Notes: generated from the sequence alone by a model not told the origin. A stretch of DNA of 64,000 bases from Armatimonadota bacterium (GCA_022563855.1 JADFMN010000003.1:306666-370665); one strand, 5' to 3'. Positions 53,343 through 62,247 are shown, counted from the first letter of the stretch. Translations and numbers: made by a program.

Positions 53343-55256
53343 TCAGCCGCCGTCTCCAATGCCTCTCTCGTTCAGTTCGCGCCTGAAGTCCTCCATCGCG
53401 GCGTCGAAGCGCTCGATCGCTTTGGCCGCATTGTCGCTCATTTCACCGGACTTGTCTAAGAAATCCTGGACGGCCCTGAGGCCCTCAATGGCTTCATGAA
53501 GTTCCGGCGAGAACGTCTCCAGCGCTTCGTTCAATGCTTCGCCGGCTAAAGCCTCTGCCACCTTCAGCTTTTCTTCGACATAGCTCTTAATGTCGCTCTC
53601 GGCCTTCTTCCTAACGCTGTCAAAGGCCTTCTCGGCGGCTCGCTCCCAAGCGTCCGGTCCACCGAGCGCGCCCGTCAGGACCATCGCGCCCTGCCAGAAC
53701 CCCAGGATGGCCGAGTAGGAATCGTATTGGTCGGCGTTGTCTTCAAGAAACTTCTCGCAGTAATCCAAAGAGTGCATCGCCAGAAACGTCAGCCAATCTT
53801 CTCCCTTAAGCGCGGCGATCGACGGGTCGCAGAACGTCAGAGTTATCGCCTCGATAATCCCACCAGCGGAAACGTACATGCCCGCCAACTGTGCGAAAAA
53901 GCCCTTGACCGCGCCGCCGCCCGCCTGTGCGACGACCCTGTCCCGCACCTGCTTCATCAGGGTTTCCTGGAACTTGCTGATTTCGTCGGACATCGCGCCG
54001 CGCGTACCGTTCGGCAAAACGCCCACCATGCGCCCGGACTTAGGATGCACCTGGAACCAGGCGTACATCGCGTACATCGGGTTGTCCTCATCGAAGAACG
54101 CCACTGGCTGTTCGGGAATGATGACTCGCCATTCCGGATTGTTCGTGAGGAACGTGACGATGTCCGCCTTGGCCGCCGGCCAAAGGTCCACGCACTTGTT
54201 GAGCGTGCCTAGATTCTCGGCGGTCACCGACAGAACCTGGTTGTCCGAACCATGTTCGGCCTTATTCTTCTGCAACTGCGAGAACACGATCGTTGCCGAT
54301 AGCACACGGCGCTTGCCGCCCCCCGCCTCGTATATAACTTTCCCTTCAAGCACGTCGTTCCAAACCGATCTGGCCGATTGGAATCCGATCGAGTACTTGC
54401 CTTCCACTTCCACTTCGTCCAGAAGAACGTCCACGCTGTATACAGGAATTCTCGTGGGCGCCGCTTCCTCTTGATCACCGAAAATTATGTCATCGATGTC
54501 GAATATGCCTCCTCCTCCTGACGATCCAGCCTTCTTGCGGAGGTCTTCGGGAACCTCAATCCACTCTTCCGCCACTAGTACGAGGCGGGGCAACGCATAA
54601 CTTGCTGTTACCTGGAACGCATCTTCGTACTCCTGCGTTTTGGCGTCAGACTGCGCCGCGTAGTTCGTCGCCAGCCGGTGCGTGCGCCAGAACGCGTCCG
54701 CCCACTCTGGAGCGGGCACCTCGTTTTCTGCCAGTGAGTCCGGCAGCTCGCCCGCGCCAACGAAATCGGCCAGCACCAAAAGATGGTAGACGTTCTCGGG
54801 AGCGGCCGTCTGGGTTCCGAGCGGCCGTGTTTCGCTGAAAATTACGCTGCGTTTGATCACCGCTTGGCCGTTCACCTTGACTGTGACAACTAGGTCCAGC
54901 GCCGTCATCTCTCCAACTGGCACTGCCGCCCGCTCGAACTTCCCGTCTAGGCTGATGCCAGGAAACGTCTCAGCTCCCTCCTGTTGGAACGCCACCCACA
55001 GTCCGCGCCCGGTCACCTCACCAATGCCTACGTTCGCAAAAACCTGATCGCTCACGCTTCCGTCGGCTCGCTGCCATTCCAGAGCAACGGTAAGCGTTCC
55101 GTCCCCCACCTGTTGGGACTGTTGCGACTGTGACGTGGCGGTGGCCGTCTCCTGGTCGGTATCCGACCGACCGCACGAAAGGAGCGCGCCTGAACTGAAC
55201 AGGATGAGCAAGCCACCGAGCAACGGCGCAATTCTCGAAGCGATTCTTGTGGTCAT
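53343..55256 (-). CDS. Large lipoprotein of unknown function
   Basis: 637 residues. Lipobox LLSC after a hydrophobic signal (GGLLILFSSGALLSC), so it should be an exported lipoprotein. Next comes a Thr/Gln/Ser-rich linker (about 35-50), beta-type sequence (GTLTVALEWQRADGSVSDQV, VPVGEMTALDLVVTVKVNGQ) and a long middle region with FDIDDIIFGDQEEAAPTRIP. The C-terminal about 200 residues are helical (EDWLTFLAMHSLDYCEKFLE; EKAFDSVRKKAESDIKSYVE). No family recognised. With the SUMF1-like gene downstream it forms a two-gene unit inserted between diverged direct repeats. Confidence 0.8.
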   Translation of the reverse strand: MTTRIASRIAPLLGGLLILFSSGALLSCGRSDTDQETATATSQSQQSQQVGDGTLTVALEWQRADGSVSDQVFANVGIGEVTGRGLWVAFQQEGAETFPGISLDGKFERAAVPVGEMTALDLVVTVKVNGQAVIKRSVIFSETRPLGTQTAAPENVYHLLVLADFVGAGELPDSLAENEVPAPEWADAFWRTHRLATNYAAQSDAKTQEYEDAFQVTASYALPRLVLVAEEWIEVPEDLRKKAGSSGGGGIFDIDDIIFGDQEEAAPTRIPVYSVDVLLDEVEVEGKYSIGFQSARSVWNDVLEGKVIYEAGGGKRRVLSATIVFSQLQKNKAEHGSDNQVLSVTAENLGTLNKCVDLWPAAKADIVTFLTNNPEWRVIIPEQPVAFFDEDNPMYAMYAWFQVHPKSGRMVGVLPNGTRGAMSDEISKFQETLMKQVRDRVVAQAGGGAVKGFFAQLAGMYVSAGGIIEAITLTFCDPSIAALKGEDWLTFLAMHSLDYCEKFLEDNADQYDSYSAILGFWQGAMVLTGALGGPDAWERAAEKAFDSVRKKAESDIKSYVEEKLKVAEALAGEALNEALETFSPELHEAIEGLRAVQDFLDKSGEMSDNAAKAIERFDAAMEDFRRELNERGIGDGG

Positions 55257-55440
55257 GTCGGTCTGGATCCTCCTCCGATGGAAACTCGCGTCTGCTAAGT
55301 CCGGCGAGTTCGGCTAGGTCACCATACCAGGAAACCCAACCTGTCGGGCGCATCGATCAGCTGCTGTGAGAAGCAACGAGACGTCTTTATAATGGTCCAG
55401 CCCAAACGGATGCTCCATAGAGCCCAGGTCGATCTTTGCG

Positions 55441-55528
55441 GGCATACTGTTCATCGCATCGGTGACAGCAATGCCAGAGAATCCTCCGTTCGAACTTGAG
55501 AGCTTTTGGTGGGTGTACTTCGTCCGCG
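55441..55528. repeat. Direct repeat, right copy
   Basis: Matches 52222-52309 at 77 of 88 positions. To its left, a remnant of the BNR gene start is recognisable (complement reads ...CTGGACCATTATAAAGACG, the former ATG changed to ATT). Confidence 0.88.
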
Positions 55529-56124
55529 GCGCAGCGCGCGAGGCGTACTCTGACGAACAACACGAGCTGATGCTGTCCGAACACGTCGGCAACCTCGAGC
55601 GCATTTGGAAGGAAGGGAAGTCGGTCGTTGGCGGGCCGTTTACCGGCGATGGCGCACGGCGCGGAATCGTCGTTATGAAAGGCGATGCCTTCAAAGATAC
55701 GGCTGGCGTTCGCAGAGAGTTTGCGGACGATCCGTTGGTCAAGAGCCGTCTGTTGAAAGTCCAAGTCTTCAAATGGTGGACGAAGAAGGGCGCGTTGCAC
55801 GAAGTCAAAGCAGACGCGAAGAGGAAGCAGTACGTGTTCGTCATTTACAACCGGCCGGACGACAGGCCGGAGTTCGACGACGACTTCACGGAGAAGACGC
55901 AGGCCGCGCACCTGGCGTACATCGGCGAGATGCAGGAGAAGCACAAGCTGCTGATCGCCGGGCCGTTCGAAGATGCGGGGGCGATGCGCGGCATCCTGAT
56001 CTTCGACCGCACCGACCTCGACGAGGTCAAGAAGATCGTCGGCGCAGATCCGTGGGTGGTCGCGGGCGGACTGGCGGCAGAGTATCTGACGCTCTCAGCC
56101 GCACAGGGCGCGTTCGGCGACTAA
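55462..56124 (+). CDS. Double YCII-domain protein
   Basis: 220 residues from GTG 55462; ATG 55471 is also possible. Two YciI-like domains in tandem: residues about 8-108 (FWWVYFVRGAAREAYSDEQH, HVGNLERIWKEGKSVVGGPF, GDGARRGIVVMKGDAFKDTA) and 118-218 (KQYVFVIYNRPDDRPEFDDD, HLAYIGEMQEKHKLLIAGPF, GILIFDRTDLDEVKKIV). YciI folds like a ferredoxin and the family is linked to dehalogenase and muconolactone-type enzymes, but its role here is unknown. The start region is duplicated in truncated form at 52243. Confidence 0.85.
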   Translation: MTAMPENPPFELESFWWVYFVRGAAREAYSDEQHELMLSEHVGNLERIWKEGKSVVGGPFTGDGARRGIVVMKGDAFKDTAGVRREFADDPLVKSRLLKVQVFKWWTKKGALHEVKADAKRKQYVFVIYNRPDDRPEFDDDFTEKTQAAHLAYIGEMQEKHKLLIAGPFEDAGAMRGILIFDRTDLDEVKKIVGADPWVVAGGLAAEYLTLSAAQGAFGD

Positions 56125-56250
56125 GCCCCCTCACCTCAGTCCTCTCCCCAGTCCTTCGTTACTTCGACAAGCTCAGCACAGGCTTAGCTCAGGATGACGG
56201 GGAGAGGAAGCTTGTCCCCTCCCCCAATGCCTTGGGGGAGGGTTAGGGTT
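56125..56250. repeat. Dispersed intergenic repeat B
   Basis: It begins with 27 bases (56125-56151) identical to 58344-58370. It then contains TTCGACAAGCTCAGCACAGG (56163-56182), identical to 63698-63717, and GGGGAGAGGAAG, with complementary CTCCCC stretches that can fold. It lies between two genes on the plus strand. Confidence 0.8.
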
Positions 56251-56366
56251 GGGGGCCGGAGCAGATTAGAATCCCGACCCAGCGTTTGGAGATCAGCAGC
56301 AGATTTCCGTTCTGCTAGAATAGTCCATCGTTTCCATGAAGAGATAGAATAGAACGGGAGCAACAA

Positions 56367-58277
56367 ATGGAGAAGCAGAATTTTGAGCAGATCGTCACCA
56401 AGATGGAGGATCTGAACCGTCGTTCGCCCGAGTCCTACCGCGCCAAGGTCGCGAGGTTTTCGGCGCTCGGGTACGGCGTGTTCATATTCACGTTTTCAAT
56501 CGTATTCATAGCGTTGGTCGCAATCGTCTTCTACGTCGCGGCGAACGGTTTGCACAGCGGTTCGATCAGGCTGATTCTCATAACCAGCGTGCTGACTTAT
56601 ATGTTTATTCGGGCGATGTGGGTCAAAGTCGAGGCGCCCGAGGGGCGCGAGGTGACCGCCGAGGAAGCACCTGCGCTGCACGCGGAGATCGAGCGGATCA
56701 GAGTCGAGATGGGCGCACCTGAAATCCACAAGGTGCTGTTGATCGATGACTTCAACGCATTCGCAAGCACGTCGTCGAAGCTCATGATCTTTGGTGAGCG
56801 GTGCCATGTCGCCTTGGGCCTGCCACTCCTGTTGACCCAATCGCCGAGGGAGGTCTCGGCAACCATTGCGCACGAGCTTGCACACCACAGCAAGAGCCAC
56901 GTCAAGGCTGGGAATCGTGCGTACCGATTGGAGTCGATGTGGCTGCGGCTGCTCCAACAACTAAGCAGTTCGGGCAGTCTCATGAGCCATCCGCTTCTTG
57001 CATTCGTCAAGTGGTATTCGCCCCGCTTCTCGGCGCTGACGCTCGTACTTCGCCGCCAAGCCGAGTACGAGGCAGACGCGCTCGGTGCAGAAGCGACTTC
57101 CAAGGAGGCGATGGCGCTCGGGCTCCTCAGAATGAGTATCGACCACGAGCATCGGATCAGCAAGTACATTGATAAGATCAGGAAGACGATAGATGAGAGC
57201 GTGAATCCGCCATCAAATTACTTCAGCGGCTTGCTAGCATTCCCGAGGGAGGTCGGGGATGGAGTCGTCGAGACGTTGCGTAGGACGTTGCGAGCGGAGA
57301 CTGTGATCGAGGATTCGCACCCTTGCGCGCGCGAAAGAACTGAGGCTCTGGGAATCGAAGCCGATCCGGAGAACGAGGAAATCGTTCGTGGTCTGATCGG
57401 TCAGCTCGGCGAAGTCGATGAATCGGCCGCTCAACGTTTTTTGGGAGACAGCTTGGAGAGAATACTGGCTGAAATGGACAAAATGTGGCAGGTCGTTCAG
57501 CAGCCTGAGTGGACGTCTGGGCGCGTATCCCACGAGAAAAGGCTGGCCGTGCTCAAGGATTTCGAGGGCCGCGATGAGGAAGAGTGGACTGCCGATGATG
57601 CGGTCGAGTACCTCAACGCGTATCTCGGCGTACACGAAATATCTGACTGCACGCCGCGAGCGCAATCTTTGGCCGCAAGGTTTCCACAGCAAGCAGAGCT
57701 ATCGCTGATGCTCGGCTACTGCTTGTTGGAACAAGATGACCGCGAGGGTGTTCAGCACGTTGAAAGAGCTGTAGAATTGGATGCGGCTCTCTCTGCCTCC
57801 GCGCATGAGATGATCGCAGAGTTTCACTCAAAGCACGGGGACAGCAAGGCGGCCCGAGCTGCGGCGATAAAAGCGAATGAATTGCGCCAGGAGGAAGGCG
57901 AAAAGTACGAAAAGCTCGCGATCCTGAAACCGGCCGACAACCTGTTGCCGATCGAAGTCAAGCCGAACGTGCTGGAAGAGATAAAGGAACGGCTGCCGCT
58001 CATGAAGCGCGTCGTGGAGGCGCACGCTTTTCAGAAGGCTAGCAGCGACATGGAATCGATCAAACTTGACATGGTGGTGCTCGTCGCAAAGAGACCGATG
58101 ATGGTCAGTTCCAACGAGGACTTTATCGACGCTCAGCTCCAAGAAGCGTATCTGATCCTCGAAGGACGGGAGGACGTCCATGTTCAAATCGTGGCGGACA
58201 AGTCTCCGTTCGGGAAACGGCTTGCGTCTGACGCGGAGTTCAGGTTCTATTCAGCAGTTGCTCGTGCTGACGGTTGA
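56367..58277 (+). CDS. M48-family membrane metallopeptidase with C-terminal TPR region
   Basis: 636 residues; GGGAG lies 7 bases before the ATG and TAGAAT at about 56349. Two membrane helices at 35-58 (GVFIFTFSIVFIALVAIVFY) and 65-84 (IRLILITSVLTYMFIRAMWV). The zinc motif is HELAHH with His169-Glu170-His173 in the cytoplasm; the third ligand lies in RRQAEYEADALGAEATSKEA. Residues about 370-520 look TPR-like (AAQRFLGDSLERILAEMDKM; LMLGYCLLEQDDREGVQHVE, RAVELDAALSASAHEMIAEF). HtpX/Ste24-like peptidases cleave membrane proteins; the TPR tail suggests a partner-guided variant. Confidence 0.9.
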   Translation: MEKQNFEQIVTKMEDLNRRSPESYRAKVARFSALGYGVFIFTFSIVFIALVAIVFYVAANGLHSGSIRLILITSVLTYMFIRAMWVKVEAPEGREVTAEEAPALHAEIERIRVEMGAPEIHKVLLIDDFNAFASTSSKLMIFGERCHVALGLPLLLTQSPREVSATIAHELAHHSKSHVKAGNRAYRLESMWLRLLQQLSSSGSLMSHPLLAFVKWYSPRFSALTLVLRRQAEYEADALGAEATSKEAMALGLLRMSIDHEHRISKYIDKIRKTIDESVNPPSNYFSGLLAFPREVGDGVVETLRRTLRAETVIEDSHPCARERTEALGIEADPENEEIVRGLIGQLGEVDESAAQRFLGDSLERILAEMDKMWQVVQQPEWTSGRVSHEKRLAVLKDFEGRDEEEWTADDAVEYLNAYLGVHEISDCTPRAQSLAARFPQQAELSLMLGYCLLEQDDREGVQHVERAVELDAALSASAHEMIAEFHSKHGDSKAARAAAIKANELRQEEGEKYEKLAILKPADNLLPIEVKPNVLEEIKERLPLMKRVVEAHAFQKASSDMESIKLDMVVLVAKRPMMVSSNEDFIDAQLQEAYLILEGREDVHVQIVADKSPFGKRLASDAEFRFYSAVARADG

Positions 58278-58343
58278 TCTGACCGGCTGACAGGCTGCTC
58301 GGAAAGTGCACGCGATCAGGTGATCAAATCGACTGAGCGCTTT

Positions 58344-58440
58344 GCCCCCTCACCTCAGTCCTCTCCCCAGGCGTGGGGAGAGGAAGTGCTATCCCCTCCC
58401 CCGTTGCCTCGGGACTTGCCGCGTCGATTGTCTCCAGTGG
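58344..58440. repeat. Dispersed intergenic repeat B, second copy
   Basis: Shares 27 identical bases with 56125-56151 and then the GGGGAGAGGAAG ... ATCCCCTCCCCC palindromic pattern. It also holds a small TGTCTCCAGTGGAGACA palindrome near 58430. Confidence 0.75.
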
Positions 58441-58490
58441 AGACATCGACCCGCGCAAGGGTAGGTAGGAGGGTCGAACTCCCGAACTTT

Positions 58491-59591
58491 CTAACTCTCG
58501 ATAAGGTCTAGCATCGCCTCGCCGAACGCGGTGCCGACCTGTGCGAAGAACCAGGGGCTGCCGAGGTAGTGGTACGGTCGGTCGTCGCCGAACTGTCGCC
58601 ACTTGTCAACATCGGCCTGCCAGCCGCCGGGGCCGTTGTAGATCGCGTCGGCTTCCATGTCCCACAGTGGCGCCGTTCGCACACAGGTGACCGTTCCGTT
58701 GAACTCAGCGCGTAGAGCGACGTCAGCCTGCGCTTTGCGGATGTTGCCGGCGGGAGTGAAGAAGCCTTCTCGATCAACCGGGTACGTGCCGTCTTTGTCG
58801 GCGTTCTGCCCCATCTGCCCGATCACAACCGGCAGATCTGGCACGTTCCATTCGCTGCGGATGTCGTTGATGAACACCGCCATGTTCGACTCGTAGTTGG
58901 CATGGTACGTCGGGTGAAACTGGTCGTTGAAGCCTTGGAACCAGACGAAGCCGATGATCTCATACCCTTGGCCTTCGTAAGCCGGGTGGTTGGTCGCGAT
59001 GTTGGCGAGCGCGTCGTTCACTTCCTTGACCATCAGGTCATAAAACTCGCCGTGCGTCTTCTCAATTTCCTCGACGGTTTTCTCTTCGGCAGTGGCGATC
59101 GCCTTGATTTCTTCAGGCGTATCGCGCAGGCTTGGAGGAAGGAATCCGCGACCGAGCGCTTTGCCGCCCCACGATGTCTTGATGATGAGCACCTGTTCGT
59201 CGTACCGGTCGCCCATCACCTGTCCGAAGTTGAACTCCGGGCCGAACGCGTCGCTGCGAGGGGTGTAACCGACGGTCAGATCGCCGTGCTTGTCGTGGTA
59301 GTCCACCCACACGTCTTCGCGGATCGACCAGTTGTAGACCGGGCTTTTCGGGTCTTCGTTGAGTGAGTCTCGAAGCGTGTCGGTGAAGCCTGCGTAGTCA
59401 CCGTCATGGATGAACCGCGTGTACCGCTCGCGGTACTTCGGCTGCGAAACCTGCCACGACAGCGGGGCAGGGAAACCCTTGCCCTCCATGTTCGACTGCC
59501 CAGCCAAGATGAAGACTTTGACCGTCTCGGATGCCGGTTCTGAGAGCAGACTCACGACCCCCAAAGCCGTTGCAACGCACAGGTGTAGCAC
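58491..59591 (-). CDS. Secreted SASA-domain (sialate O-acetylesterase-like) protein
   Basis: 366 residues from GTG 59591, chosen because the signal peptide (LHLCVATALGVVSLLSEPAS) starts there; the frame continues 37 codons further, but that extension has no signal character. The esterase signature VKVFILAGQSNMEGKGFPAP carries the nucleophile in GQSNM, and GFVWFQGFNDQFHPTYH supplies the WxQGxxD-type block with a later His. Such enzymes remove acetyl groups from sialic acid or acetylated plant glycans. Fits the local set of glycan-active exported enzymes. Confidence 0.88.
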   Translation of the reverse strand: MLHLCVATALGVVSLLSEPASETVKVFILAGQSNMEGKGFPAPLSWQVSQPKYRERYTRFIHDGDYAGFTDTLRDSLNEDPKSPVYNWSIREDVWVDYHDKHGDLTVGYTPRSDAFGPEFNFGQVMGDRYDEQVLIIKTSWGGKALGRGFLPPSLRDTPEEIKAIATAEEKTVEEIEKTHGEFYDLMVKEVNDALANIATNHPAYEGQGYEIIGFVWFQGFNDQFHPTYHANYESNMAVFINDIRSEWNVPDLPVVIGQMGQNADKDGTYPVDREGFFTPAGNIRKAQADVALRAEFNGTVTCVRTAPLWDMEADAIYNGPGGWQADVDKWRQFGDDRPYHYLGSPWFFAQVGTAFGEAMLDLIES

Positions 59592-59778
59592 GGTGATTAG
59601 CGTAGCACCGAATCGGTATTTCAGGTTGCAGGTTTGAAGTTTCCCCAATCGGCAAAAGCGCGAAATCACGGAGGGTCTGCCGACGTTCGATGCCGCGCAC
59701 AAGCCGACCGACCTATTGAGGCAAGTACCATCGGAACCCTACGCCAACTGGCGTCGTCCCGACATGTACATGCGATCA

Positions 59779-60735
59779 ATGCGTCGAACACTTTTGACAG
59801 CGATGACGAGCCTAGCGGCGGCGTCCTTGGTATTCGGCCAGGGCGGAACGGAACAGGCGCTAAGAATGTCGAGCGATGCCGCGCTGTCCATGCATTACCT
59901 CATCGTGATCGACGGCAAGCACGCAGGTTGGGCGCATCCGCCCGTGCAAAAGCCAGGAGACGCGCTGATCACGCCGTATCAGGACAAGATCATCATCATG
60001 GCCGGCGCGGGTATGTCCGCAGGGTTTTACGACTGGATTCAGTCGAGCTTCGACAACGGGCACATCATGAAGAGCGGTGAGATCCACGCCTGCGACGTTG
60101 ACTATAACTCCTTGTCGATCGCAGAGTTCACGAACGCAATGATCACCGAAATCACGCTCCCGGCGCTCGACGGAAGTTCGAAAGAGCCCGCGTACATGAA
60201 GATCACACTCAGTCCAGAGACAATCACGTACAAGAAAGGAGACGGCAAGAAGGTTGAAGGAAAGGTCGCACCCGCCACAAAGAAGTGGCTGTCCAGCAAC
60301 TTTAGAATGGAAATCGGCGACCTGCCGTGTACGCGCGTGACTGCGGTCAAAATACCCAGATTTACATCCAGAGCTACTCGGACCGTCATGAAAGACGACG
60401 CAAAGTTGAATCCCCGCCTAGTTTTTCAAGCAGGCCGCGTCTTGGTGGATCCAGTCTTAAGCGTAGCGCAGAACTTCGAGCTGACATTGCCGATGAGGGA
60501 TTGGGACGCGTGGGAGAAGTGGATGACCTCCACGCAGTTGTTGCGCTCGCAGCTGAAAGATGGTTCGATCACGGTCATGAACGCCGATGGCACAAACGGC
60601 TATATAATGAGGCTGCACGACGTCAGCATCGTAGCTATGTCTGTGCAGGCCGAGAACATCAACATCGAGGACGCCACGACGTTCGTCGTCGAACTGCAGT
60701 ACAGAGAGACGGTCTTAAACTTCATTCACCGTTAG
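59779..60735 (+). CDS. Secreted protein of unknown function (possible tail-tube-like fold)
   Basis: 318 residues from ATG 59779; in-frame ATGs at 59764 and 59770 are alternatives. A signal peptide (MRRTLLTAMTSLAAASLVFG) is followed by two similar halves beginning LSMHYLIVIDGKHAGW and, later, AQNFELTLPMRDWDAWEKWM. The pattern of a beta-strand with I-D-G followed by a helix with W-D-x-W resembles gp19-like tail-tube proteins of contractile systems, but the match is weak and a signal peptide would be odd for them. Left as unknown. Confidence 0.65.
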   Translation: MRRTLLTAMTSLAAASLVFGQGGTEQALRMSSDAALSMHYLIVIDGKHAGWAHPPVQKPGDALITPYQDKIIIMAGAGMSAGFYDWIQSSFDNGHIMKSGEIHACDVDYNSLSIAEFTNAMITEITLPALDGSSKEPAYMKITLSPETITYKKGDGKKVEGKVAPATKKWLSSNFRMEIGDLPCTRVTAVKIPRFTSRATRTVMKDDAKLNPRLVFQAGRVLVDPVLSVAQNFELTLPMRDWDAWEKWMTSTQLLRSQLKDGSITVMNADGTNGYIMRLHDVSIVAMSVQAENINIEDATTFVVELQYRETVLNFIHR

Positions 60736-60763
60736 TCGCTGCAACACCTGCCGGTCTACACGC

Positions 60764-60836
60764 ACAAGCTGACGTAGCCGCATGCTTCAGCTTGTGTCGC
60801 TCGCCACAGGCTCCGCAACCTAAAGGATGCGGCTAC
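60764..60836. repeat. Nested inverted repeats
   Basis: ACAAGCTGA (60764-60772) pairs with TCAGCTTGT (60787-60795), and GTAGCCGCAT (60774-60783) pairs with ATGCGGCTAC (60827-60836). The two stems interlock, so only one can form at a time, as in a switch-like or BIME-type element. Confidence 0.7.
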
Positions 60837-60883
60837 ATCCGGCCACGAACCCTCGCACCGCGCTCCGCGTTTGGCTGCGTCGA

Positions 60884-61165
60884 TCAATACGCCAACACCG
60901 GTGGGTAGAACACGCTGAAGTAGGGCAACCAGATCAGGGCCATAAACACGTAGATGAACAACCGGCTGTGCGCAAGGATGAGGCAGACGTAGCTCAATAG
61001 CAAGATGACGACCGAAAACACCATGAACAGCGGCTCGAGGACTACTCTCGGCACAGAGGCATAGAACCAGAGACCGATTATCAAGGCGCAGATGAATCCC
61101 GCCACCCAAACCGACGTGATTCCGAACGCCAGCATGCCGAACATCTTGCGCGTGTCGTCTTTCAC
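60884..61165 (-). CDS. Small three-helix membrane protein
   Basis: 93 residues from GTG 61165. Three hydrophobic segments (MLAFGITSVWVAGFICALII, VVLEPLFMVFSVVILLLSYV, RLFIYVFMALIWLPYFSVFY) cover most of the protein. TAGAAT lies 9 bases upstream of the start. No family recognised. Confidence 0.8.
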   Translation of the reverse strand: MKDDTRKMFGMLAFGITSVWVAGFICALIIGLWFYASVPRVVLEPLFMVFSVVILLLSYVCLILAHSRLFIYVFMALIWLPYFSVFYPPVLAY

Positions 61166-61174
61166 CCTGTCTGT

Positions 61175-61180
61175 ATTCTA
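61175..61180 (-). promoter_or_regulatory. -10 element, leaderless-type promoter
   Basis: TAGAAT on the minus strand ends 9 bases before the GTG at 61165. Confidence 0.45.
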
Positions 61181-61246
61181 CAAGCATTCGTCCCGCACCT
61201 CGCACCTCGTACCTCAACCGTTCCCCCTCCCCTCGGCTCTTTCTGC

Positions 61247-61477
61247 AACTTCCTCAGGTCTTTTTGTTGTTAAGAGCCGTCTTTTTGCGGCTTCAAGCTG
61301 GCTTTTAACGGCTTCAAGCTGGCTTTCTGCGGGTGAAAGAGGGCTTTTAGTGGCTCAAAGAAGCCTTCCCCCCGCGTCAAGAAGGCTTTCTGTTCCGAAA
61401 AGACGTCTATTCCCGGCCAGAAGTAGTCATTTAGCTCCGCAAACCTGGCTTGCTCCTTGCCCAGATGGCTCGCGAGC
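61247..61477. repeat. Degenerate 21-bp tandem repeat array (about 11 units)
   Basis: Units of exactly 21 bases start at 61247, 61268, 61289, 61310, 61331 and so on to 61457. Units 3 and 4 are nearly identical (both begin GGCTTCAAGCTGGCTTT); the others keep only a CAAG-n2-GGCTTT core. Because 21 is a multiple of three, the array is open in one frame on each strand: heptads such as TASSWLS on plus, and heptads such as KPLKASL on minus. No start codon or ribosome site fits either, so it is treated as non-coding or a decayed repeat protein. Confidence 0.75.
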
Positions 61478-61519
61478 TCGCTACGGCATCGACCGCATCG
61501 CCATTGCCTCGCCGGATGA

Positions 61520-61525
61520 TATAAT
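61520..61525 (+). promoter_or_regulatory. -10 element upstream of the DUF5343 gene
   Basis: A perfect TATAAT 38 bases before the ATG at 61564; a GAGG site lies 11 bases before the start. This would give a leader of about 30 nt, unlike the leaderless genes nearby. Confidence 0.5.
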
Positions 61526-61563
61526 AATCGTCACAGGTCAGCCGTAATTGAGGTTTATACAAC

Positions 61564-62247
61564 ATGGCAGAAACAAGTCAAAAACACCCCTACTTGGTCA
61601 GTCCAGGAATTCTTAAATCGGTAATCACGAAATTCCGAAGCTCCCTTCCCGATCAGGCGGTGTCGCTTCAAACACTTAAGAAACTCAGCATCGCGTCCGG
61701 GAACGAGAAACAGATTGTCGATATTTTCAAGTTCTTATCGTTGCTTGACAAAGAGGGCAAGCCCACAGACGCGTGCAGAAAGCTATTTAATACCCATGAC
61801 GACGACGGCTTCAAGGCGACGCTGGCCCCAATTATAGAGAATGCCTACGCTGACTTATTCAAGCTCAACAAGGAAACTTCCTGGCTCCTCTCCGGGGATG
61901 AGCTGATCGGATATTTCCGACAGACTGATAATACGTCGGCGTCAACGGGGCAACGACAAGCTATTGCGTTCACAGCTCTAGCGGTTGCAGCCGGCAAGCG
62001 CCAAATGAGCATTGCTACCTCAAGGAAGGCGACGAAGCCTGGAGGGTCTAAACCGGGTGGCAAACGCAAGAAATCGGCAGCTACTAACGGCAATGAAGAA
62101 GTCGTTAACAAGCAGCCACCACCTGGGCAGACGGCGCAGCCTGCGGTTGCGATCAATATTCAGCTCACGCTACCAGAGGGCATGGATGAGGATGGTTTCG
62201 AGAAATTTTTTGCAGCGATGAAGAAGCACCTGTGGCCTGACAAGTAG
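61564..62247 (+). CDS. DUF5343-domain protein, first gene of a two-gene module
   Basis: 227 residues. Residues about 8-145 match the DUF5343 pattern: YLVSPGILKSVITKFRSSLP, LQTLKKLSIASGNEKQIVDI, FKFLSLLDKEGKPTDACRKL, and a helix PIIENAYADLFKLNKETSWL ending in a winged-helix-like C-terminus. A basic Lys/Gly/Pro-rich linker (about 155-200) leads to a short beta element (VAINIQLTLPEGMDEDGFEK). The stop codon overlaps the GTG of the HEPN-like gene (TAGTG). The gene is more AT-rich than its surroundings, suggesting transfer. DUF5343 proteins have no known activity; pairing with a HEPN-like protein hints at an RNA-targeting defence or regulatory unit. Confidence 0.9.
   Translation: MAETSQKHPYLVSPGILKSVITKFRSSLPDQAVSLQTLKKLSIASGNEKQIVDIFKFLSLLDKEGKPTDACRKLFNTHDDDGFKATLAPIIENAYADLFKLNKETSWLLSGDELIGYFRQTDNTSASTGQRQAIAFTALAVAAGKRQMSIATSRKATKPGGSKPGGKRKKSAATNGNEEVVNKQPPPGQTAQPAVAINIQLTLPEGMDEDGFEKFFAAMKKHLWPDK

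Larger units (their letters stand above)
61166..61563. other. Gene-free region with a tandem repeat array and promoter
   Basis: It holds the 21-bp repeat array (listed below), the TAGAAT box of the small membrane protein at 61175-61180 (minus) and a TATAAT at 61520-61525 for the DUF5343 gene. A plus frame stays open from 61092 to 61547 across the array but overlaps the start of the minus-strand gene and has no convincing start. Confidence 0.7.

Noticed and set aside
61247..61477. CRISPR array
   Set aside because: Units are contiguous without unique spacers of constant length and are too degenerate; no cas genes nearby.
61092..61547. Plus-strand ORF of 151 codons across the 21-bp repeats
   Set aside because: Its only ATGs lie inside the antisense small membrane-protein gene; no ribosome site and no promoter fit, so it is treated as an open repeat rather than a gene.
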